Below, piece after piece: positions 26,401 through 39,030 of a DNA stretch of 64,000 bases; the stretch's first letter is position 1, and every line of letters starts with the position of its first letter. The notes under the pieces are model-generated. The model had not been told where the DNA came from, searched no databases, and was given only the letters and a program-made list of their open reading frames with translations. Made by a program: the position numbers and the translations under genes. The DNA is from Plazaster borealis (taxonomy: Eukaryota > Echinodermata > Asteroidea > Forcipulatida > Labidiasteridae): the NCBI GenBank assembly GCA_021014325.1, contig JAJGQC010000473.1, forward strand, positions 1 to 64,000, in the 5' to 3' direction.

Positions 26401-28843
26401 CTCGTCTGATCACCGAAGTTAAGCTGCGTCTGGCCTGCTCAGTACTTGGACGGGAGACCTCCTTGGAATAACGGGTGCCGTAGACATTCTCATCTTTTGT
26501 TTTCTTGATACAACTGTTAGAAATCTAAATTTGACACTGAAGATCGCATATTGAGTTAGCATATTGTCTACGGTCATACTACGTTGAAAACACCGGTTCT
26601 CATCTGATCACCGAAGTTAAGCTGCGTCTGGCCCGCTCAGTACTTGGACGGGAGACCTCCTTGGAATAACGGGTGCCGTAGACATTTGCATCTTTTGTTC
26701 TCTTGATACGACTGTTAAAAATCTAAATTTGACACTGAAGACCGCATATTGAGTTAGCATATTGTCTACGGTCATACTACGTTGAAAACACCGGTTCTCG
26801 TCTGATCACCGAAGTTAAGCTGCGTCTGGCCCGCTCAGTACTTGGACGGGAGACCTCCTTGGAATAACGGGTGCCGTAGACATTCTTATCTTTTGTTTTC
26901 TTGATACGACTGTTAAAAATCTAAATTTGACACTGAAGACCGCATATTGAGTTAGCATATTGTCTTTGGTCATACTACGTTGAAAACACCGGTTCTCGTC
27001 TGATCACCGAAGTTAAGCTGCGTCTGGCCTGCTCAGTACTTGGACGGGAGACCTCCTTGGAATAACGGGTGCCGTAGACATTCTCATCTTTTGTTTTCTT
27101 GATACAACTGTTAGAAATCTAAATTCGCAATGAAGACTGCATATTGAGTTAGCATATTGTCTACGGTCATACTATGTTGAAAACACCGGTTCTCGTCTGA
27201 TCACCGAAGTTAAGCAGCGTCTGGCCCTCTCAGTACTTGGACGGGAGACCTCCTTGGAATAACGGGTGCTGTAGACATTCTCATCTTTTGTTTTCTTGAT
27301 ACAACTGTTAGAAATCTAAATTTGACACTGAAGACCGCATATTGAGTTAGCATATTGTCTACGGTCATACTACATTGAAAACACCGGTTCTCGTCTGATC
27401 ATGGATGTTAAGCTGCGTCTGGCCAGCTCAGTACTTGGACGGGAGACCTCCTTGGAATAACGGGTGCCGTAGACATTTGCATCTTTTATTTTCTTGATAC
27501 GACTGTTAGAAATCTAAATTTGACACTGAAGACCGCATATTGAGTTAGCATATTGTCTTTGGTCATACTACGTTGAAAACACCGGTTCTCGTCTGATCAC
27601 CGAAGTTAAGCAGCGTCTGGCCCTCTCAGTACTTGGACGGGAGACCTCCTTGGAATAATGGGTGCCGTAGACATTCTCATCTTTGTTTTCTTGATACAAC
27701 TGTTAGAAATCTAAATTTGACACTGAAGACCGCATATTGAGTTAGCATATTGTCTACGGTCATACTACGTTGAAAACACCGGTTCTCGTCTGATCACCGA
27801 AGTTAAGCAGCGTCTGGCCCGCTCAGTACTTGGACGGGAGACCTCCTTGGAATAACGGGTGCCGTAGACATTTGCATCTTTTGTTTTCTTGATACGACTG
27901 TTAGAAATCTAAATTTGACACTGAAGACCACATATTGAGTTAGCATATTGTCTACGGTCATACTACGTTGAAAACACCGGTTCTCGTCTGATCACCGAAG
28001 TTAAGCAGTGTCTGGCCCTCTCAGTACTTGGACGGGAGACCTCCTTGGAATAACGGGTGCCGTAGACATTCTTATCTTTTGTTTTCTTGATACGACTGTT
28101 AGAAATCTAAACTTGACACTGAAGACCGCATATTGAGTTAGCATATTGTCTACGGTCATACTACGTTGAAAACACCGGTTCTCGTCTGATCACCGAAGTT
28201 AAGCAGCGTCTGGCCCGCTCAGTACTTGGACGGGAGACCTCCTTGGAATAACGGGTGCCGTAGACATTCTTATCTTTTGTTTTCTTGATACGACTGTTAG
28301 AAATCTAAATTTGACACTGAAGACCGCATATTGAGTTAGCATATTGTCTACGGTCATACTACGTTGAAAACACCGGTTCTCGTCTGATCACCGAAGTTAA
28401 GCAGCGTCTGGCCCGCTCAGTACTTGGACGGGAGACCTCCTTGGAATAACGGGTGCCGTAGACATTTGCATCTTTTGTTTTCTTGATACGACTGTTAGAA
28501 ATCTAAATTTGACACTGAAGACCACATATTGAGTTAGCATATTGTCTACGGTCATACTACATTGAAAACACCGGTTCTCGTCTGATCACCGAAGTTAAGC
28601 AGCGTCTGGCCCGCTCAGTACTTGGACGGGAGACCTCCTTGGAATAACGGGTGCCGTAGACATTCTTATCTTTTGTTTTCTTGATACGACTGTTAGAAAT
28701 CTAAATTTGACACTGAAGACCGCATATTGAGTTAGCATATTGTCTACGGTCATACTACGTTGAAAACACCGGTTCTCGTCTGATCACCGAAGTTAAGCAG
28801 CGTCTGGCCCGCTCAGTACTTGGACGGGAGACCTCCTTGGAAT
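20438..28843 (+). repeat. 5S rRNA gene tandem array, right third
   Basis: Same unit and strand. 5S 5' ends are at 20438, 20635, 20830, 21027, 21225, 21423, 21621, 21819, 22017, 22215, 22413, 22611, 22809, 23007, 23205, 23403, 23601, 23799, 23997, 24195, 24393, 24591, 24785, 24983, 25181, 25379, 25577, 25775, 25973, 26171, 26368, 26566, 26764, 26962, 27159, 27357, 27555, 27752, 27950, 28148, 28346, 28544 and 28742. A rare variant (GATCATGGATGTTAAG) marks copies at 23403, 24983, 25973 and 27357. The copy at 22017 has a short unrelated replacement after TACTTGA. The array ends abruptly inside the last copy. Confidence 0.93.
28742..28843 (+). rRNA. 5S rRNA, last copy, 3'-truncated
   Basis: The copy matches the consensus to about nucleotide 102 (CTCCTTGGAAT) and then breaks into unrelated sequence (GGGCCATCCCCC). 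It lacks the 3' strand of helix I and the terminator. Confidence 0.85.
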
Positions 28844-28955
28844 GGGCCATCCCCCCTGCAAGTGCTTATCCGGCGATGAGGAATCACCAAAATTTGGTGA
28901 TCAAACTAGTTGCGCATGCGTAGACTCGCCGGAGAGTGGCGGTGATTTCAAAAAG

Positions 28956-29309
28956 TTACCAAACTTAGTAAAGAACATTCAAAATTTATAGATTAAACTG
29001 TTGATACAACCTCAATGTACAACCATAATGGCCTATTTAACGTGCTTCCGATTCCCATTGACGACATGTTCAGGTAATTAGCCCCATGTTTGACTACCAA
29101 ACTTAGTAAATTACCAGTACATTATCAGGTAATTAGCCCTATGTTTGACTACGAAACTAAGTAAATTACCAAACTTAGTAAAGATTCAAAATGTATAGAT
29201 TAAACTGGTGATACAACCTCAATGTACAACCTTAACGGCCTATTTAACGTACTTCCGATTCCCATTCAAGACATGTTCAGGTAATTAGCCCTATGTTTGA
29301 CTACCCCCT
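28956..29309. repeat. 210-bp tandem duplication, about 1.7 copies
   Basis: Both copies start TTACCAAACTTAGTAAAG (28956 and 29166). They share a long colinear block that includes CAACCTCAATGTACAACC and CAGGTAATTAGCCC. No coding content. Confidence 0.75.
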
Positions 29310-30080
29310 GAAATTTACCAGATTCATTACAAATGAAGAGGTTGAAACAACCTCACTTTATGTAATAAGTGCTGAATCCAAAAATAACGTTTTTGACACT
29401 TGGGTATATTTAACAGAAAATCCAGATTTTTAACAGAAAATCCAAATTTTCACCAAATTTGCTTATACCTTTGTCCTCTCTGGACAGTTTTGCCCCAAAT
29501 ATCCTTAGTCATATAATCAATCATTTGTTTAAAGCAAGACTCGTTGATTTTGTTTGTACCAAATAATTTATCTCATTTAGATTAATATCTTACCACAAAT
29601 AAATCTTCCAAGTTTTGTACATAAAAGAGCTCTAGAAACTGAAAAATTAAACTGTGCTATAATTTTAAGCAAGGCTGCTTAATTCAGCTACCTGAATAAA
29701 CAGGAGCACCAAATAAAGATGGCCGATTCCATCAAAGTGTGTTTTTCTAACAACTTGGCTTATTCCTTTCAGTTGGTTGGTTGGTAAGACACAGATAAGC
29801 TTTGCAATCATGCTAAAAGCTTCAATTCAACAAAATTGAGGAATTAAATCACTGAGTCTTGCTTTAAGAGAGAAAATAGCTACTGAAACGATAATTTCAA
29901 TGTCAGAGGCGAGTCTAAAGTCAGTTAGGAAATAATTGATTTGGGGTCTTTTTCTTAAGAAGTTTGTTTCCCTAAATTTCGTCATATCCTTTCGTCATAT
30001 AATACAATAAAATCACACATAACTACATGGCATTATAGTTCAGTTATAATTGTGTCATCTTTCTTTTAATTCTTGTTTTC

Positions 30081-30735
30081 CTCTGTTGGCAAAGTCAAAT
30101 ATTCAACACATACAAGTGCAAAATGACATCATCTGCATTTTTCTTCTTTTACATGGTTGACAATGACAAGTATTATATAATGAATGTGTAAAATGACAGA
30201 ATTTGACCACAGGGTATCCTTACATTTGTTTTGATGATTAAAAGAAGTGGACATCGATATCATTGTTTGTTATTGAACTATAAGTGAGGATATCCAATAC
30301 TAGAGAAAGCGTCTCTACTTTCACTTACTCGTTTTGATGATAAAACACATTATACTTAGTTACAATTATGTCATCTTTCTTTATCATCTTTCTTTTCATT
30401 GTTGGCAATCTCAAATAATATATAAGTGTAAAATTACAGCATTTGCATGAATCTCTGCTTTTCATTGTTGAAAATGACAAATACATGTATTAAATAAAAG
30501 TGTAAAATGACAGCACTTGCAATATTCTTTCTTGTTCATATAAAATGACAAATACATGTATATTACATGTATATAAAAGTGCAAAATGACAGCACTTGCA
30601 TTAAACTCTCCTTTTCATTGTTGAAATTGACAAATACACGTATTATATGAAAATGACAGCACTTGCATTGATCTCTTTTTCATTGAAAATAACAAATATA
30701 TCATATAAAAGTGTAAAATAAAAGCATTTGATCGC
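30081..30735. repeat. degenerate minisatellite, roughly 60-75 bp unit
   Basis: Recurring cores AAAATGACAGCACTTGCAT, TTTTCATTGTTGAAAATGAC and ACAAATACATGTAT appear at variable spacing, interrupted near 30200-30360. Confidence 0.6.
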
Positions 30736-33700
30736 AGCGTATCTATACATTTGAACTTTATGAAGATGTAAATGTTTCTTGTGGTGACTGTCTACTGAAA
30801 TACTTTAAAATCCTGCTTATAAGAAAACTGATTTCCTTGCCCCCTCACCAATTCAGGATATATGAAAAGGTAGAAATCAGAATATTCTAAAAATACCAAT
30901 ATTTTCATTGCAAATGATATTGGGGTAATACTATTGGTCAAAGATGGCTAGTTAAAAAGTTACTTATAAGCAGGTTTTTCAAGTATTCCATAAATGACAT
31001 GCTTGACTTAAAAAATACCCTTTTAAACATACAAATTGACATTATTCAAGAAAAACGATAAAGGCAACTGACAAGAAAGTCAACAACTCCGGGATTGGAG
31101 GGAGTGTTTACTGGAAATCAGTGTATCACTACTAAAGTTCTTTCAGCAAATACTTAGCTTGAGTTATCTGTACTTTATTTTTTAAAGTGTTTTTTCTCCT
31201 CTGCAGCTCTTCATCAACTTCTCGCTTGAAGTGTTCAAAATCAGTGAACACTCTCTGAAATCCTGGAGTTACAGACTTTCTTGTTGTTGGGCAGAAGGTG
31301 AAAATGTTCTGCTTGCTGCCCTCTGTTTTGTCCTTTGAAGGTGTGTACCGCTTTCGCAGTCCCCACACTGCGGTACTTGACAGGCAGCGCAAGGTTTTCT
31401 GGATGCCTTCGGCATCTGAGGTTTGGGCTTTGAAGGTGGAGGTGGTGGGGCTTGTAAGGTGAATGGCATACCTGCTGATTGCTGTGTCAAGTTGACCGAC
31501 TGTGCACTTGGCTGTGATGGCACAACCAACAAGATAGGTGCACCAAACGCCTTAGACAAGCTGGGTTTGGGGCTAGTGACTGTAGCTTGGACTTGGTGCT
31601 GGTCGATGGAGTGTTAGGTGTGGTTGACATGCTAGTCTGGCTAGTGTGGGGCTCATCATCATGAAACTGTAAGCGCCTCTTTTCACCCCGTCTCCTTCCA
31701 AATTCAGGTGACTTACTGGAATATTGAACTTCCGTGTGGGAAGGTGGCGGGAGAGAAGAAGGGAGGGTAGCAGCTTGTGGTACAGGGGCACTGGAAACCA
31801 CGCTCCGATGGGTTTGGACTTTTGGTAGAGATGTTGCCAAGTAGTTTGCCCTCTTCTCCTGTTTATTAAGAAAGCTTGTGATGGACTTGGCGTTGATGTT
31901 AGGCAATGGTATGGCCTGCTCTGCCAGGATGGGGTCATCTCTTACCCTGTCAACGATACGCTTGTATTGCCCCTTGACTATGTTGGCTACTTTGGTGGGT
32001 GATGACTTTGCAGAAACTGTGGGTCTGTTTTTTAACATCTTGATGAGTAAATAAAGGAGACGCGACTCTTCATTTATGTGGGCTGCCTGGGCATATCTCA
32101 TCCAACCAAACTTGGTCTTCTGTGCTGCACTGGTTTCTGCCGAGCCAGCACCCAAACATCTGCCAAAAATGGTATACCCCCATTTGGACTCGTATTTTTT
32201 AACAAAATTACGCGCAGATTTGTCATGCTCATGGAGCTGTCCTGCAGCTTTAGTGATCTTCTGTCGCAGATGAGCTGGGATGATGTGGGCGTTGGTGTCA
32301 TCTGCCAGCTCAAGAAGTAACAGGGCTAGTCCCTCAACTTCCTCATAACCAGGTAGATGAAGGTGGCTGGAACTCATCATAACATCTTCTAAGGCTGGAC
32401 TAACCTCCGCTTTTACACCCTCTTCACTGCCAAGAAAAGCATGGTCAGCATTCATGTGATCAATCTGATCTTCAGATTCTTCAGAGTCCAGACCCTCCAC
32501 ACCCTCATCATCTGCGACATCTTCCTCTTGGTTGTCATCTGTCTGCTCCTTGATGTCTTCCTCCTCAGCTTTTGATTGTTCTTCATTCACTGCAGAAGAG
32601 AAAATGACAAATGACAAAAAATACATGTATGAGACCATAGTGAAGATGTGTGGATTTCTTGTGTTGACCTCTTCACTCTTCATCCCTTGTGTCCTAAACA
32701 AAGAAACAGAATAATCAATAATCAATCATAGACACAGGAAAGATATCCATTGAAAACTGATCTTTGTGTTTGAAATTTACCAGTTGAATACTGTTTTTGC
32801 ATTTTTACTGTTATCTTATTCGAATGTGAAGACAAAAATTGCAGACATGATGTTTATCACTTTACATCTAAACATGTTAAACATAGGCTACAATGTCTAT
32901 TATTTCCAAACACAAGTTGATACAATTTTCATAGGGCAAGAAAGGGTTAACAAACCTTTTTCCATGTAGTATTCCTTGGATTTGAAGTCTGTAGATTGGC
33001 AGAAGGCGTACTCCACTCCAAGTAGCTCTTCCTCAATAGGGTTGTCATATCTCTCAGGGTAGGGCATGGGAGCAGAGAAGTTTGGCTCGAAGAGATGTTC
33101 GTCACCGAACAAGACAGACGCCAGTGAATTGAGTTTCTGGATCTGGCGAGGATCAACAATGGTAGTTAGACGGCCATGTCCCCAGCTACCTTGAGTGATT
33201 CCATCCTGCTATTCCACTGCACGGCAAATGAGATGAGGTAGACCTGAAGAAAATGGATAAAAATCAGAGATAACAATCAGAAATGAGCATAGAAAGCTAA
33301 AAAGCATTATATTACAAGAACAAACCTTACATTTTTCATAGACTAGTGAGTGAATGAAGAAAAATAACTTACCTTTTTCCTAGACTTTAAGGAAATGAGC
33401 TCATACTTTAAATTCAGCTTAATTTTATATCGTATCATTCTTATGAGGCAATCCCATGCACACTTTTGACTCTTCTCTATCTACTCCATGATATTGACTA
33501 TATAGTGGAACAATAATCTTCAATGAGTTGGCCAATAATTGAAATGTTGTTCTGAAAATTTATCTAATAATGCTAAACAAAGTTTACCTGCCAAGGCATG
33601 ATTCCACATCGTTTTGATGGTATGGCGTTGTGCATGTGGCTGTGGAGACCTTCCAGTGAATTGCTGCCCCTACGACATCTGTAGTAGTTCAGTTTCACCC

Positions 33701-33782
33701 CGTTGAGAGTCACGGTTTTTGGCCACATACAAGGGGATGTTGGGTGGATCCTACAGAATGAAAAAGAAATGGTTCATTTAAT

Positions 33783-33818
33783 TTATATACATATATATAT
33801 ATATACATGTATATATAA
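33783..33818. repeat. (TA)n/(CATATA)n microsatellite
   Basis: Alternating AT/TATACA tract inside an intron of the transposase-like gene. Confidence 0.8.
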
Positions 33819-35246
33819 AGTTAAAAGGGAGATGTAAACTTCATGGAAGATGTATGCTGTTCCTCACCATTTCCCCCCTACCCCCATCAACCCCCGTCTA
33901 TAAAGTCAATTTTTATAAAGACATGATGCCTCCAATGGTTTCAAAAAAGCTTGTCTCAAAGAAATTACTGTTTCACACTCTTCCAGTGATGACACTTAAA
34001 CCAATACAGGTTTTTGAAACATTGTGAGCGTGTACCGGTCTATCATTTTCTGTTTGTCTTAAGGCCTTTTCAGCAAAATTGTATTTATTGATGCACATGC
34101 TTTCAGAAAAAAAGCATCCCAAACTGTTTTCGTGGATACACTGTCTTCCCTATTTTACAATTTTTCTGCAGGCTACATGTATGATTCGCTCTTCCCCACA
34201 AACAACTTCTATCTCTGGACTAACATACCTGAAAAACTTAACTTCCTTGTTGTTTATCCAGTAATGACAATACACAGAATCTATCCTTATGTTGTGGCAG
34301 ACCTTCCTTCAGCTGCAGCCTGCAGTTGCCATGGGATGTATGTCCCCGGTGTATATCTTAAGCATTATTTATTTGTTTTTTATTGAAAAAAAAAATCAGA
34401 ATTCCTTGCAAACTCACCTGCATGCAGTTAAGATGTTTGCTAGCAGTAATCCAGTGGCTGTCAACTGCCTCATGGGATTTGAACAGAGGAATGCCATCAA
34501 TGTCAAGACCAGCTGGGCCCTTGAACTCTCGTAGGATGACCTCAATTGCACTTGCACTCTCCTGCAAAATAAAATGAATATATGGTTCATGCATAATTAA
34601 TCTCTCTTCAAGTACAGCATTATTGTTTCCTTAAAGCAAATACATCAGTTAAACCTGTTGCACAGAAACATGGGTCTTTATACTTTCATTTCAAATAAAT
34701 TACATTTACAGGAATATTCAATAATGGTCTTACAAAAATCCCGTTTCTCATTTCATGGCATATACATGAGACAAGCTTTATTTTATGCTGCAACTTTCAT
34801 ATGCTATAGTTCAAAATATGAGGTTGACACCTAAATGAGCCCAAAAATTGGTAGGTAGACCATCCTCAGATATCTGTAAATATATAGAGCTTTTATACTA
34901 AATTAAACCAGAAATTCTGCTGACCTGCACACCACGTGTTACTCGACGGACGTAGCACTTAAGCTGATGACGCTTGATGAAGGACATCATCTCCTTATCA
35001 GTGTACTTGGAGTACAGCTCCTCGTCACCCTCGCGGATAGCTTTCACCAGCTTCATGATGTCTTCCTTGTTGTAAGCGAGTATGGCCCCAGCAAGAGCAC
35101 TTATGAAGATGCCGTACTTTGCATGACTCTGTTTTATCACAACTGTGTCCCATCTGTGAAGCCAGTGTCGTATGTCCAGCCTTACCACCATTCCTTCCTC
35201 TGCCCAGTCAGTAAAGAGGGACTCCAGCCATGACGACCCACTGGCA

Positions 35247-35612
35247 CTAGAACAAAAAGAGATATATTTTGTATTTGTAATTACTACTGAGCTTGATGAA
35301 AGACATTCTAAGATATGTTAGACATTCTGTCCTCTCAGAGTCAATAATAGTGCCACCCCATATTTGAAAAGAAAGATCAAAATGACATTCACATTGATTC
35401 GCGGTTATCATTGTACACACCCAAGTATTTACAATCCAATTTGATTTCAAAGTTGAATTCTAACTTTTATAAAATGTCTTTCAAATGTTGAACTGCATAT
35501 GGAATTGCATGCTTTCATATTAACTCTTGTCTACAATTTTAAACTGCAATGCTTTGATGGTTAAAATTTGAACATGCTGAAAATAAGAAGTACATATAAG
35601 AAGTCAACTCGC
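35247..35612 (-). other. GC-AG intron in the transposase-like gene
   Basis: The exon ends TGTTGTAG and the intron begins GCGAGT; the 3' site is TTGTTCTAG. Only this join keeps the frame between the YADNNCC motif and GSSWLESLF. The nearby GT (GA|GTTGAC) gives the wrong phase. GC-AG introns are a known minor class with a strong AG|GCAAGT-like donor. Confidence 0.65.
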
Positions 35613-38600
35613 CTACAACAGTTGTTGTCTGCATAAATGATCTTGGGAGCAGGTGCATGGGCACGCTTAAATCGGCTGACTAACCCACGGGCCATGCGCT
35701 CATAGCAACCTTTTGATTCGTCTGCCACCACCACTGTTGTCAGGAACTGGCCCCACTCATTCAGGACGCTAGTCACATACTGCATGGTGCCTCTCCCAGC
35801 CCCGTATATTTTCTTCAGGATCTGGAAATTTACATGTAAATAAAAACATTAAAAAAAATACACTCACACTCAATTTAGTGTGAGTGTAGAGTGCCCTGCT
35901 GTATGAAAAATAAAGACAAGTACATGTCAACAAATGCTCATCAGATGTAGACCATTCCTAGACGTGGCAACATTTAACTTTTGCTGCCACAAAGTAACTC
36001 CACTTTTACTCTAAAAGTGACTCTGAAGTTCTGTACTTTAAGGCATGGGGTTAATATTATGACTCCCTTGCCTGTATTTGTAGTCTTTGATTGAAGTCAT
36101 TATTCAGCTTTTTTCAGCAGCATCGCAAAACCTAGCCACATCTTGTTAGTATATACCTGTTTGGTTCCATCGATGCAAAGAATCTCTCCAGTCATGCTGA
36201 GGATTGATGCTCTGTACACGTGCATCTTCTCCATCTCTAACATCAGGTGCGCTCGGCGAATGACACGAGGTGAAGGTAGAGGGCTTGGTCTGATAGGAGG
36301 AGTGTAGGTGATGCCAGTGTAGGGAAGTATTCCTCGCTGTGAAGAAGAACTGCTTGCAGTGTGAGCTTGGTACAGGAGTGTCTGATACAGGTCACGTCTC
36401 TCAGCGTACCACTCATCATGACCATTTTGTGTCAACCGTTGAACCTTCGTCATTGAGACTGCATTCAGCCTGTCCTGAAGAAGAGTAACAACACTCTTGT
36501 CAATGGCACGCTTCCCACAGACAACAGCTGGAAACAAGCTTCTGATAGCCGGAGCTAAATTCATGAGAATGTTAGGGCTGTATGCATGCCATACGTACTG
36601 AAGTGGCTGCTCGTCTTTACTAGCGTCTTGCTGGCGAGCCCGCATGCATTCGTTGCATTTCAAGCGTTCAGTCAGCAACGTGTAGTTGTATCTCATACCA
36701 CACACCTGCCTAGCAACATTTCCATAGCCACTCTTAGTCAAAAATGTATTACGTGGTGCAGGGCATCTGGCATTGGGGCACTTTATTTTGACATCCAAAA
36801 CACCAACAGGCCTCCAAAACAAGACAGGTGTGGTGAAGAAGGACAGCATTGTAGGCAGCGATCCCCGTATTGTGGTTGTTAGTGGTGGAGGGTTGAATTC
36901 CATCCTCTTCTTGAAGAGCTGTCTGGTCATGGTAGTTCCCTTGGCGGTTGTGTATCGTCTTGCAGCTTCAAAGATTCCATAAGGGCCATCGGACTTGAGC
37001 CAACAGACATTAGGTGCGTACATGCCTTGGTCCCATAGTAACTGCCATCCTTCTAGCACTGTAGAGTCATCCAATTGCAACTGTGATGATGACGCTGGCC
37101 AGTCGTCCTGTACTGTTGATGAAGATGCATCTTCTGAAGAAAGTAGTTTACCAACGGTAGTTATCTGGGTAGCCACAGGAACCTCGGACTCAAGGAGTGT
37201 ACTCTCTGAAAAGTAATCAAGAGCACCAACACACTGATAAAAATATCAAGTCACAATAATTATCAAAATTAACCAAACCCACCTTTTTGCTCTAGTTGCA
37301 ATGTCAGTCAGGTATCATACATGAAACAACTTTCACCGTTGTGTTGGATACAAAACGTTGGTTTCTTCTGTGTCAATTGCTAAAATTATCAAAATCTTCA
37401 TCTAACATATTAAAATACTTCATCTGCTGTCAGAAAAACACCCTTTCTACAGTATAAGGGTTTGAATCCATGGTCATATCTTTCATTGCATTGACTTGAA
37501 TAATATCAAGATTAATTAATCAAGAACTCTTTTCTTATCTGATGATATAAAATTACCTGCAGCGGCCAAAAGTTCTTCATCTTTAAAATCATCAGGATCA
37601 GGGTTGGTGTTGGTGATGCTTCTTAGACGCGCTCGCTCTTCTCTCTGTTCCCTTTCCTGCAATTGAAAACAGGAGGAAAATATAACAAACCAAAATTTAA
37701 AACTACTCACTCAGTCAATCCCAAAGTTGTCAACTCAGAAACTGTGAAAATTGGTGAGCAGAGCAAGGTCATATGGCAAGGATTTGCACCAACACAAAAT
37801 GCACCGATCTTGCTTTTTGTCCATGTTACTTGTCTGCGTGGTAGATGAGTGTACTTCTCCAGCCATTTTTAAGTCTAGGAAATCACTTTTGTACTGGCAC
37901 ACTGCTCTAGTATTCTTCCCATGTTCTTAACTTTCATAAAGCTGATATGCATATAATGTACAGATACTTCTTCAAAAAGTAGATGAAAAGCTATCTTCTG
38001 CATTTTTATACTATTTTACAAACGAATCAATGGCAATTTCATATCAAACCTCATTTCATTTCAACAGGATATGGCCTTACCTTCTGACGTTGGTCAAGGT
38101 GAAATTTCACAGGTACCAAATCATTGGCGTACTCAATAGGCACTCCTTCTGCCACTTAAGACGAGGTGACGTCTCTCCATGCTGCTTGTACGCTTCTAAC
38201 AGCCACACCGCCCAACCAATGTCGTTTTCCATGACCCACTTGAAGGTGCAACCTGTGTATTTCCCAAAAGTCAATACAATGTTTGATCTCCATAGATCCC
38301 CGCCTGTGACCTTGGCAGCTTTTTCTGCGGTCTTTGGATCCCACCAGATTTTGTCTACATTCATCTTCTGCTTTTGGCAAACTCTGTAGCTTCTGAAGAA
38401 CATTTCAGCCGGGCTTGTCCAGTTTTGTACATTGGTATTTTGGGATACAGATGTTGTCGCATATGCCTTTCCAATGAATGGGTATGTGCAAATGTTTTTG
38501 GCAAATCGAACAAGCCGGCAATGACTCTTTGAAGGTTGCATCATGCGTTTTCATGTGACGAGCCAAGTTGGAGTTGTTGCTGAATACTTTCCTACACTTG

Positions 38601-38952
38601 GGACAGGCCTGAGTAGACTGCTCCATGATGACCTGTAATTAACCAAAACAAACAATATTATGGATCATGATCAAGGTCATAATCAACTGTATGTTTATCT
38701 CACATGTATCTGTACATAATTAAATTGAATCTGAGTGTTCCAATATTAATGGGCTGTGAATTGCAAAACCCTGTCCCTGTGAAATCTAGGCATCTTCTTT
38801 GGTGCATATTCCAGCCTTTTGTGATGCGGTACCATTACCGTACCAGTACCAAATGTTTCTAACTGATTTGTACTTACACATGTACGGTGCCAATCTTCTG
38901 CAGATCCTGAAATCCCTAATCTTGTATACGGGTACATGATGCACGCAAATTA

Positions 38953-39030
38953 TTAATAAACCAGCTAGCGATGGATTCGAACCATCCAATCTCAGACAAT
39001 GCCGAGATTCCACCAGAGTCTAGGTTTGTT
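38953..39030 (-). repeat. tRNA-like SINE fragment
   Basis: Read on the - strand, GGATGGTTCGAATCCATC is a good T-arm/B-box, preceded by an A-box-like CTCTGGTGGAATCTCGG. The rest does not fold as a full tRNA, so a tRNA-derived SINE head is more likely than a working tRNA. It lies in the first intron of the transposase-like gene. Confidence 0.45.

Larger units (their letters stand above)
28844..31131. other. AT-rich intergenic region with local repeats
   Basis: No gene recognised between the end of the 5S array and the 3' end of the - strand transposase-like gene. It holds a 210-bp tandem duplication and a degenerate minisatellite, listed separately. Confidence 0.5.
31132..38632 (-). pseudogene. 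transposon-derived protein: C2H2 finger, DUF6729-like region, RNase H-like DDE/E core (frame-broken gene)
   Basis: Nine exons on the - strand: 38632-38081, 37656-37557, 37205-36167, 35821-35613, 35246-34925, 34561-34418, 33750-33588, 33243-32956, 32589-31132. Phases match at every join; total about 1,420 codons. Exon 1 has a C2H2 finger (ACPKCRKVF...HMKTH), a degenerate second one, and a conserved WTSPAEMFFRSYRVCQKQKM block. Exon 3 is intact and Cys-rich (IKCPNARCP, LKCNECMRARQQ), resembling DUF6729 proteins. Exons 3-4 give the RNase H-like core, with acidic candidates in LCIDGTK and IIYADNNCC. SNSLEGLHSH in exon 7 could hold the third acid. The last exon has FVKKYESKWGYTIFGRCLG and LPNINAKSI, also typical of this family. 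Seven single-base frame breaks occur near 38495-38499, 38423-38426, 38134, 33716-33720, 33180-33183, 31569-31572 and 31355. Six would be repaired by one added base and one by one removed, mostly in homopolymers. The gene may therefore be intact and the consensus wrong. Family recognition is from memory; no terminal inverted repeats were found. Confidence 0.75.

Noticed and set aside
1180..28843. Regularly spaced repeats that could suggest a CRISPR array or a protein repeat
   Set aside because: The unit is a 120-nt 5S rRNA-like gene plus a near-constant spacer; spacers are not unique and the context is eukaryotic.
35600..35612. GT donor at GA|GTTGAC instead of the GC donor
   Set aside because: It gives the wrong phase into the next exon, which is strongly recognisable.
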